The notes below the pieces were generated by a model. The model saw nothing but the letters and a program-made list of their open reading frames with translations. It made no database searches and was not told the origin of the DNA. Positions 55,101 to 64,000 of a stretch of 64,000 nt of DNA are shown here, in pieces. The stretch's first letter is position 1; the number at the start of each line of letters is the position of its first letter. The position numbers and the translations under genes are program-made. Source of the stretch: Apiosordaria backusii (taxonomy: Eukaryota; Ascomycota; Sordariomycetes; Sordariales; Lasiosphaeriaceae); contig JAUKTV010000008.1 of NCBI GenBank assembly GCA_030549205.1, positions 372,001 through 436,000 of the forward strand, read 5' to 3'.

Positions 55101-58100
55101 TCAGACCTTCTTTCATCTGCACTCCTCGCCTTTTCAGGCATGCGCTGCCGAAAACCTAGAATATGCATGCATTTTGATGCGATGCACAACCTCCTTCTCA
55201 CAGGTTGCACAACATGGATGATCTTTGTAGCCATCATCGCAGATGTCCGCGCAAGTTACGGTAGGAACTGCCGGCCACTTCCGCCCTTGTCCAGGCTCGG
55301 AGCCGAACCTCACCCTCCCCGCACCATCCTCACCGGCTTCAGTTCACATATATAAAAACGGATGGGAACACAGCATCACAAGGGATACCCGGGACAGGAA
55401 AAACGCACCCCCAACGGCATTTTTGCAGATTTCTGAAATCGGTCGCTTCCTGCATCTTGGGGGCCGTTGTGTGGCTTTCTCGGTGTGGCACACGAGCATC
55501 TGGCACACCCTACACTGAACTGCTCCTCCAGTAAGACGGCCCGGATATGCCGGGCGGCAAGAATCTGAACCTCTCGAGAATGGTTCCAGATACCCGGAAC
55601 CGAAAAGGATTCTCATATGTGCGGTTTGTGTCGTTACTCTTTGGTGTTGACGACCAACAGGCGTTGCATTGAGGGCTTCGGGATACTTGTTTCGATGGGG
55701 CTCTGCGGAGGAGACGGATGAATTGGAACTACCCAGGAATGCACAGCCTCTCTGATGTTTCTGGGGCAGTACGAAGAGAAGGATGGATGGTATTGGGTGG
55801 ATAGATGGGTGATGGGATAACTATCGGTGGATTATGGGGATACAAGGCTGCAATAAAAGGCTTGGTCGAGTGAAAAGGAATGTTGAGATGGTCGCCAATT
55901 GCGGCCTATCCAATGTGGAGGGAGAGAATATCGCTGCCTCTTGGTCGTTTGCAGTTGTTGGGGTAAGGTGGTCGCTGCTTTGGCCAGTGAGTGATGGTGG
56001 TGGCTGGTTGGACACACCCCGACGACCGTTGTTCGGGTATCGGAGTTTGATCTTGAGCATCTTCAGAGGGATGGCATACACTCTTCTTGATGCAGCAAAC
56101 CCAGGAAAGTTTTCTGCAACAATCAGTTCACACAGCGTCTTTTTTCCCCCATGTCCCACTCACATGGCAATACAGGTTATGTCCTGCAGTCGACATGTCT
56201 CTAGGCTGAAAGGTCACATTGCATTCCTGCTGATGTTGCCTCCCGTTCCCCGTATGCCTGCGACTGGCATCTTGAATCTCTCCTTCCAAGACCCCAAACA
56301 CCACGTTTCACAAACATTACAGGATCTAAAACACTGCATAAGTATTTTGCATTTGGACTTCACCTCCTTGCACTGCCTTCTTGAATAGGTAGTCGTCTGC
56401 CCTGAAGGAAATAAGCAAAAAGTCGGCAGCCTGGAGCTTCACTGCCGATGCAGGTCTGAGGCAATGGTCGAGCGCGTGGCGACATGGTTTTGGGGGTGAA
56501 AATGAAACCAGGTGAGGGGTGCACTCAGGTCGAGACAGGAGGTTGCAGGCGGCACGGTACTGCACGGTTCAGGGCAAGGTCTTTGGAGTGCCCGTACCCC
56601 GCCATCATTACCTTATTGAAGATTACCGCATGAAATTGTTGAGTGAAGCTGTAATAAGCTTGACCCACGGGTCAGCAACTTGCCTGGGAGGGAACAAGAA
56701 AAAAGGTTCTTACAGAGTGAGATGTTTCCTTTCCGATCGGTCCTTACCTTACCCTGTTCTATCTTAATTTTTTGTAAGTTATACCGACTGCCAAGCGCAC
56801 TCCCTCCGGTGGTGAAAGCAAACTACCTGTAACTGTATATCCCAACTACAGTCAGCCTCAACTGAGACAGGAAGGGTAGCTCGTATCTATCACTACAGTA
56901 TAGCTTAATATACCTACTTGGGGAGCAAGTCTCCGTTGTTCACTAATCTATCTCCCTTGACACCACCACCAAAATAACAAGAAAATATGGAAGATGCCGT
57001 GGATTGGCGTCCAGGGCTGAGACAACTGACACCTTGCCTCGTGGTTGACAGGCCTGGAGCAACCCCATGGTTGCAGTGACAGCCCTGAGATGCACGACCT
57101 CGGGAGGTTGACGCCTTTCAATACCAGGTATCTCGTTTTTGTCAGGCGCCATCGGAGTTCTGGGAAGGTATCGAGATTAAGAAGATAGAGAGGTGCAGCA
57201 GGTTTATGTCTTGCAAACATCAGACTGGTTTGGCAATCGTGTAGATGATGCAGTGATTCTGGAGTAAATTGCAAAATAAAAGAAGAAAACAAAACAAATA
57301 CCAACATCTCCAAACAATGTCAGCTGGTCCGGAGGTTGTTGGGTGTGACTCGACCCTGAAAGTCAACGGCGATAGCCGGCCCCACACCTCTTCCCCGGTG
57401 CGGATTTCGAGTTTGCCATCCTCACTGCGCAAAAAAAGCACCATCACTTTTCACTTTTAGAGAGGAAAGCCCTCGCCGTTTCTCTTCAAGCGGTCTGGCT
57501 GCACCAGGACGCGATCAAATCGTACGATGGTGACGATGGGGGCTTGCATAACCCTGCCTACAGGTTCGATGCCCAACGCCGCCTGAGGAGGTTGTTTGGC
57601 GGGCGCCGCCACGGGTAGAGTTGACTACCACAAGGGTTCAGCTAGGGAAGAGGTGGAAGGCGGGTGATCCCTAGGTTGTCTTGGATTCGGGTAAAGGTAG
57701 ACGCCATCACGAAGACATTGCCGTATACTGTCTAGCTCTGATTGATCTGTCTGCGGGGAATGCCGTCCCATCTTGTCAGTTTGTTCAAGTTGCACGAGCA
57801 TAGCTCTTCAGGCCAGAGGAAGATCCAGACACTGCAAGTGTAGATCACGCGGACTTTTGGTTCTCATGAAAAATTATTCTCTAGTTCTTCATCCATGACG
57901 AGATGCAAGACACTGGCAACAAAAACCACAAGAGCCCCTCCATCCAAAAGGACCACTTGCATCCGGTTGAATCTCCAAAATTCAACCCCAGCCACAAACC
58001 CCCCTGGACCACTCATCACTCACCACTCACTGATCGCTACCCCTCCACCAAACCCCCCTGTGATTCCCTGCAGAAGCAAAAGTGACAAGCATCCCTTCCC

Positions 58101-58702
58101 TTCCCTTCCCTTCCACTGACACTGACACTGACACTGACAAGTGCCACCTGCATCTCCCAGGACCAGGTTCTGGAGCAGCTTGCGACGACCATCCCCACCA
58201 TTTTGCAATCCTACCTTACTTTGAGGCCTTTTCCCCAACATCAGATGGCAGTTTTGGACATGGAATCGATGTCATTTTTGTCTTTCCTTCTAGCAACAAC
58301 TACCTTGAAACAGCCTAACAATACCTGAACTGCAAAGACAACCGCAGGAAAATAACAGGATACGGTAATAGCAATAATAATAATACAATCTCAACTCTTT
58401 TCTCTTTCTTTCTCTTTCCAATCAACACCCAAAAAAAGACTATGGTAGATAGGTATAATTGTACAAAATCCAAGCCCCAGGTTGTTATCCATGATGAATG
58501 ATGCCTGCCATTACATGCCCTCCCTAGCGTACCTAGGTAGGTATCCATGCTGAACACTGAGATAATTACTCCCAACCCCTGTACTGTGTAGCGTAAAAGC
58601 AAGTAACCACCACCGCCACCAGCTCTCTTCCATCACAACTTTTTACCACCATGTATGTATGTACATCAAAACACCAACAAAAACAAACAAAAGAAAGGTA
58701 AG
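49188..58702. other. 9.5-kb stretch without a recognisable gene, between convergent genes
   Basis: Both flanking genes end here (XLF from the left, forkhead from the right), so this is not the promoter of either. Open frames occur on both strands, but none exceeds about 185 codons or shows a known motif, signal peptide or consistent splice pattern. I found no tRNA, 5S rRNA or MITE copy. Base composition looks near the local average, so it is not obviously RIP-degraded. It includes poly-G and poly-A tracts near 51245 and 51832, and the simple repeats at 58092. Confidence 0.5.
58092..58139 (+). repeat. Two adjacent microsatellites (CCCTT)n and (CACTGA)4
   Basis: Four CCCTT-type pentamers are followed directly by four perfect CACTGA hexamers (58114-58137). 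The tract is noncoding, about 560 bp beyond the 3' end of the forkhead gene. Confidence 0.8.
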
Positions 58703-61086
58703 CTAATACTGATGATACCCCACCACTCCCACCCCGACTCCCACCCCTATCCCCGGCCCATGAGGATGATGTTGCCCATCATCCATAATCGCCGTACTGG
58801 CTGCTCCCCAACTAGTGTGATGTCCATGGTGGGGATGTGTGTCATACACCACCGCCGTCCCCGGGTGTTGCTGGTGATGCACCACCGCACCATGATAATC
58901 CCCATTACTCGCACTGCTGCTCGTAGTTCTCAAGTCTGGCAGCAGCAACCCCCCATCAGATGACGGGGGTTGTCCATACGCCGCCAACCCGACATTCACC
59001 GGCTCGGGGGTGACCGGCTCGTCGCTGGGTGCTCTGGTGGAGGAGGCAGACCGAGGGTGGCTGTGACTGTGGAGGTAATAACCATCTTGTTGGGCTTGGT
59101 GGTGATGGTGATGGTACTCCAGCGGCTGCTCCGACATCATAGCAGGCGGCATGTCCACTTGCACCAGCGGACCAGCTGGGTAAAACCCGGTGGTGTTGCC
59201 TGGTGAGTACTGCGACGGTGGTGGTGGTGGTGGAGGGGGGTAGTAACTCATGGCGGCGGCGACTTGAGCCTGCGCTTGAGCCTGCGCCATGGCGTGCGCG
59301 ATACTAGCCGCGGTGTTGTTGTGCCTCATGGTGTGGTGGCCGCGGATTCTACCGGTGTAAGTGACGCCGCCGGGTTTGTTCCCGTTGCGATGGTACCCCG
59401 AAGAAGAGACGGACCGCCGGCCAAAGTCGTCGTATCGAGTGTGATAGGACGACCCCCCTCTGGAGGAAGGGAGGGAAGAAGAAAGGGCGCCGCTTCGACG
59501 GGCTTGGTTACCTTTTCGGTAGCGGGTTGTGGATTGGACGCCTTCGTGGATGGCCCAGGGTTCGAGGTACCATTCTGTGGACTTTTTTTGTTGGTCGGCG
59601 GCTGAGGTGGATGCGGTGATGGTGTTGGGGGAGGAGGAAGAGGACAAGATAATAGATTTGGGCTCTTCTTGATTGCTGGGGGTGGTGGCAGTAGTAGTAG
59701 TGTTTTCAGACTTTTCATCTGTGGTTGTAGTAGTAGTGTTGGAAGAGGGGTCGGTCTGGCTGGCGGTGCTGCATTTTCGTTCACGTTTGGTGAAGGCCTG
59801 CCAAGAAGAAAACGAGCATCAGTTAGTAAAAGCTGTCCCAGAGAGGAAAGCCAGTGACAGGGAGGGTAAGATAGTGTACACACCATGTTCATGCTCAGAT
59901 TGTGCCGGATGCTGTTCTGCCACCCTTTCGTCTCATCCTTGCCCTTGTCCGTGTTCTCCCGGAACCACTGGTAGATCTCCTGCAGGGTCATGGCGTGGCT
60001 CGGCTTGCTCATAAAGGCGCGGTAAATGAGCTTTGCGTAGGGCTCCTCGTTCTTGTTGTTGCTGCCAGGGTTGCTGCTGCCCGCCAGACCCGAGGGTGCG
60101 CCACCCCCGCCGCCGGCTGCTGCTGCTGGGCTCGGCGCGCTGCTGTTGATTCGACTTCCGTTACCCGTTCCGATCGGGGACGGCGTGTGAGGGCCGCCAC
60201 CACCACCACCACCACCCATCAAGTCCTCAATCGTTCCCGGTAATGGTTGTGAGGCGGGTGTCGGACTTAACAGACCCTCATCGCAATCTACTTTCAATCC
60301 GAGAGTGGTGCTGCAAGGCGACAACGTGCGAAGGCTTTCTGGTGTTGACACGGCATGGCTGTTGGTCTGATACTGACGAGGGCATGGTTCCGTCTGGCTT
60401 CTTTGAAGAAAGCTGCCCTCGGACCCGTCAAAGCTCTGTAGTGAATGATGATAAGGAATACCGTCAGTAGGGAAGGAGGTCAACTCAGCGCCCTGGGCGA
60501 AATTGTCCCGTAATGGAAAAGAGGGAACCATGTGGGCGTGCTGTCTTGGGTAGTGGTCCCACGATACCGAGCGGACGTGTTCTGGAGGAGTCCAGCTACG
60601 CGAAGACTGAGGGAGTTCATCGGTTACAGGGTCAGGTCGAGAGCTGTGCAGAGCGTAGTTGTCAAAGTCGTCGCTTCCAGTCTGCGACCCTCCCATGCAA
60701 GCGTTCCACATCGAGGAGCCTCCTCCCTGGTGAGGAACAGGCGAAGGCATGTAAGCCCTCTGGCATTCGCCGTCACGGATAGCCATTCCCACCGCTAGCT
60801 GCCCGTCGGCGTTGGTTGGATCGGGGGTTGTAGAGTTCGTCCGTGTTACTAGCTGCGGTGACGCTGTGTACATGGCTTCTACACTCGTCAGTGGCGACAT
60901 GCGGGGAGGCGACTGCGATACCGATGAATCTCTTGTTACGATAGTGGACGGAACGGTGGACGAAGAAGAAGGTATGCTGTTGTTGCAAAGCTCTGGATCC
61001 ATTCCCAGGAGTTCTGGTGGTGTTGGAATGTCCGACGACGAGGAAGACTTTGAGTCTTCGGTTCGAAATAGTGCGTACAATGTCAT
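58703..61086 (-). CDS. Forkhead transcription factor
   Basis: Two exons (61086-59884, 59797-58703; 86-bp intron) give 765 aa. The forkhead domain starts near residue 348 (EPYAKLIYRAFMSKPSHAMT, then LQEIYQWFRENTD), with the recognition helix GWQNSIRHNLSMN. The intron falls just after this helix; exon 2 resumes AFTKRERK, as expected for wing 1. The flanks are disordered: a Ser/Pro/Thr-rich N-terminus, a Gly run before the domain and a His/Gln/Pro-rich C-terminus with a (Gly-Val)n end. No FHA domain is seen, so it is not of the Fkh1/2 type. It is a nuclear regulator, probably developmental or cell-cycle; targets are unknown. Confidence 0.9.
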
Positions 61087-63439
61087 GTGAGCCGGAAAAG
61101 AGGTCGAGGAAGATGGTTGCGGGGGGAAAGGGGGACAATAAACGAGTTTGATATGGCAAAGGATTCGTAGGGCTGGAATGGACAAGCGCGAGGAATGGCG
61201 AGAGACGGCCAGAGAGAGAGAAGATCAGTCTGGTGTTTGAGAAAGAGAGCAAGGTCGGGCAGTTGGTCCGCGATCAACCGGAGGTGAGCCTGGGTATTAT
61301 GTGACCGTGGACGGTTGAAGTGGCTGGCCGGGATGAAGAGATCAAAGACAAGGGACCCAGAGCAGAGGACTACACTGCACTGTCTTCAGAATGTATCTCG
61401 GTACCTCTGAGAGACAGTATCCCGGATGGTGGAGACAAGATCTAGAAGACCAAGGCGGGCAAGATCTAATAGTCAGGAAGAAAGAACGGGGAGGGGGGGG
61501 GGGGGGGGGTGTGGAGGTAGAAAACAATGACTTGACTACTAGAAAGTAACCAGGAAGCGGGTGCAAGGTAGGGGGGCCTTGCCAGCACACATTGTTTGGT
61601 AGACTAGACCCTCTACATCAGCATCCTCTTGAGCAGGCAGGGTGTGTGTACCCAGGTACTGTACGTGGGGTGAAGGGGTATGCGGCTAGGTAGGTACCAT
61701 GCACGGCATGTTTTCTCTCCCTCTCTCTCTCACTCCTCAGACTCTGTGTGTGTGTACTTCGGGGAAAAGGTGTGTGTGGGGGAGGAGTGGGTGTAACCAG
61801 AGAATGCTTGTGTGCCCTGATGATGTGGGTGTGTGGGTAAGTTGTATGCTAAAAAGAGGAGCAACGATGCAAACGACGAGAAGTGTGGCTGTCTAGTAGA
61901 ATTCCAAGCTATATCGTACTGTACAATACGAATACAGGCACAAGTACTCCCGTGGGGAGAGAGGCGTTGCTCGAGAAAGACCGGGCCAAGCAGCCTCATG
62001 GCCGTCGTCTGCGAAGACCCATGCCGCATGGAGTCCAAAAAGACGGCAGCCAAAAAAGTGACAGAATATCCGACAGGGGATCGACATGGCCGACCCTGGG
62101 AAAAAACGGCCCACCAAAAAGCTCAGAAAGAGGGCGACATGCTCCGTTAGCGGGACAAGCAGCAAGCCGTAGACAAGACTCAAGGGCGGTGACGGGTGAC
62201 GGGGGCAAAAAAGAAAGCTCACACAAACTCATTGTCTTTTTCTTGTTCCCTTGCTGCAGCTTGTCGAGGTCGACAGATGCGCATGATCCGGATGCCATTC
62301 TGTCTTCCCCCGCTCGTCATGGAGTGAAGTGAGTGAGCAATCCCAAGCTCAAACCGAAAAGCCTTCCATGCCCGCCAGTCTGCCAAACGATGCCCAGACA
62401 ACCTGACGGACGAGAGCAGTGGAATGGCGGGAACATGAAAAAGGACGGCTCCCCGGAAGGGTGCAGAGGTCACCGGCCCTCTCGCCATGGAGGGACCAAT
62501 CAACAGCCATGGCTCAAAACGGCTCTGGGCCTGTTGGTTGAGCATGTCCAATGGCAAACCCGGCCACTGCCTCACCAAAAGGCATTCTGCACCGTGCGAT
62601 GGACTGGACCTGGCACAATTTGTGGTTATGCAACGCGCGTTTCATTCTTCTAGAAGCTCTGGAGAAAGAGATGCAGGTTCATTTGCGCTGCCGTGCTGAT
62701 GCTTGTCAGTCAGGGCAAGCAGCCGCTCTTCTCACAACTCCCCATGGAGTCAACAGAGTCAACAAGGACCTTCCTGGGAGCCATCACGTCCTCACCATCC
62801 CAGCTCACCTGTCGGTCTCCTCCGATGCTCTCTATCTCTGACGTCCGTCTCCACACACACGTGCGAAAGACCCAAAGGCCCATCCATCCCGGGCGCAAGA
62901 GACCTGCCAAGATGCAGTCGCTGTCAAGTCTCGGTAGCGCAGGCGAGGATTTCCGAAAGGCGATCTGCTGAAGCGAGCAAATGAGTGGCGCGATCATGTT
63001 CCACGCTCCGGAGTCGGGAGGCGGCATCCTCAGACGTGACGGGGCAGGCCCCATGTCGGCGGAGATAATGGATGTGATGACCTGGCCAGGTAGTGGTGTC
63101 ACAAGACTCAAGGGAGGGTGGGAAGCGAATTCCTAACGTTTGAGCTCCTGCTGGGCTCTTTTCTCGTGACTCTGATGAACTTGCTCTGAAATCGGCCGGT
63201 ATTTCGGGTCTTGTGCTGCAACATCGGCGGTGGATCATACACGTCCGTCTGTCTGGTGGCCGACCCCACGGCGCCGGGGAATAGGGGGTCTCCTTACGGG
63301 GCCGATGTCGCCCATCGCCGCGACCGCTGTACCTTACGTTATGTTGATACTGTTTCCAAGAGAAATACCCATCCTCAACATTGTTCGATAATCTCCAAGA
63401 TGCGGCGGCAGGTAAGGAATGACCGAGATTTGGTGTCCT
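61087..63439. other. 2.35-kb upstream region of the forkhead gene with simple repeats
   Basis: This contains a run of 17 G (61493-61509), CT and GT microsatellite stretches near 61710-61850, and no supported gene. It is the promoter side of the forkhead gene and the 3' flank of cactin. Confidence 0.4.
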
Positions 63440-64000
63440 CTATTTCCTATAATAAATCTTTGGTGGAACGTTAGTTGACCAAACAACCTGAACACAACAA
63501 CGGCTCCTTCTGACATACCTTCTTGAACTGAAAGTGGAGCTGGAGAATGCCCTGTCAACACACCATAGATGTCAGCATTGCATTCGTGACACAAAGGAGA
63601 ACGCATAAAGGAGATCAAAATGAAGCCTGGACGGATTGGTTAGGGAGGCTGACTATGACGGAGGGCGTGTCTAACGTCAACTGTAGTTGCGCGGCGCACA
63701 TTTGCCTTCTCAGGCAGATGATTACCCAGTTGGGCCGTCGAGACCCGGGTCGCGCCACACACAACATATCACAGCACACACACCCCAATCACTCCCACCA
63801 GGTGCGGCACAGCAACCCCCCGCCGAGCATGTTGGAAAACCGTGTGTAGCACAGATAGATACATACCTTATCAAAGCTGCTCTTGAAACCGCGCTCCTTT
63901 TTGGCGCTGTAGTCCCATTCTCGGTCGACGATGCGGAAGGCGATATCCTCATAGGGCGGGCCGGCGATGAAACGAATGAGACAGGTGTCTTCGGACCCTG
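63440..64000 (-). CDS. Cactin, C-terminal part (runs off the window)
   Basis: Only the 3' end lies in the window. Exon 64000-63867 encodes EDTCLIRFIAGPPYEDIAFR and DREWDYSAKKERGFKSSFDK. A 315-bp intron leads to a 33-nt exon (63551-63519, GILQLHFQFKK). A 61-bp intron leads to an 18-nt terminal coding exon (63457-63440, IYYRK and stop). This is the strongly conserved C-terminal cactin domain, whose members end in a basic aromatic tail. Cactin is a nuclear protein linked to spliceosome function and, in fission yeast (Cay1), to telomere homeostasis. The upstream part is missing because of the window edge. Confidence 0.9.

Overview
The window is nuclear DNA of a filamentous ascomycete (Pezizomycotina, most likely a sordariomycete). 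The evidence is short GT-AG introns of about 54-130 nt in most genes, Zn2Cys6 and C2H2/Zn2Cys6 regulators with fungal-specific domains, a DUF3433-type membrane protein, an XLF/Nej1 end-joining factor, a GH11 xylanase, PTH11/rhodopsin-like and PEBP genes, and no bacterial-style operons. I reconstructed spliced gene models by hand from splice sites and reading-frame continuity. None is backed by transcript data.

Layout. 0.5-10.6 kb: a membrane protein with a short collagen-like segment, then two large multi-pass membrane proteins (1.95-4.65 kb, minus; 6.4-10.6 kb, plus). Each of these two is interrupted by one in-frame TAG just before a plausible C-terminal continuation, and the first of three MITE copies lies between them. 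11-16 kb: a Zn2Cys6 regulator, a SAM methyltransferase and a BTB-like protein. 17-19.3 kb: two poorly resolved single-pass membrane proteins with the second MITE copy between them. 19.5-31 kb: zinc alcohol dehydrogenase, cytochrome P450, dual zinc-finger transcription factor and HxxxD acyltransferase, a possible small tailoring or detoxification cluster with no backbone synthase. 31.4-35.5 kb: the third MITE copy, a coiled-coil protein ending in a PPxY motif, and a long disordered protein. 35.8-43.5 kb: four secreted or membrane proteins (mucin-like, PEBP with probable GPI anchor, rhodopsin-domain receptor-like, small secreted protein). 45.6-49.2 kb: GH11 xylanase and XLF/Nej1. 49.2-58.7 kb: a 9.5 kb stretch between two convergent genes in which I find no gene. 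58.7-61.1 kb: a forkhead factor. The right edge holds the 3' end of a cactin gene.

The strongest signals beyond ordinary genes are: a short inverted-repeat transposon family with about 7-bp target duplications and a variable 21-bp internal repeat, in three copies here; the paired in-frame TAG codons in neighbouring membrane-protein genes; the convergent gene desert; and very short exons (26, 33 and 18 nt) recovered by reading-frame logic.
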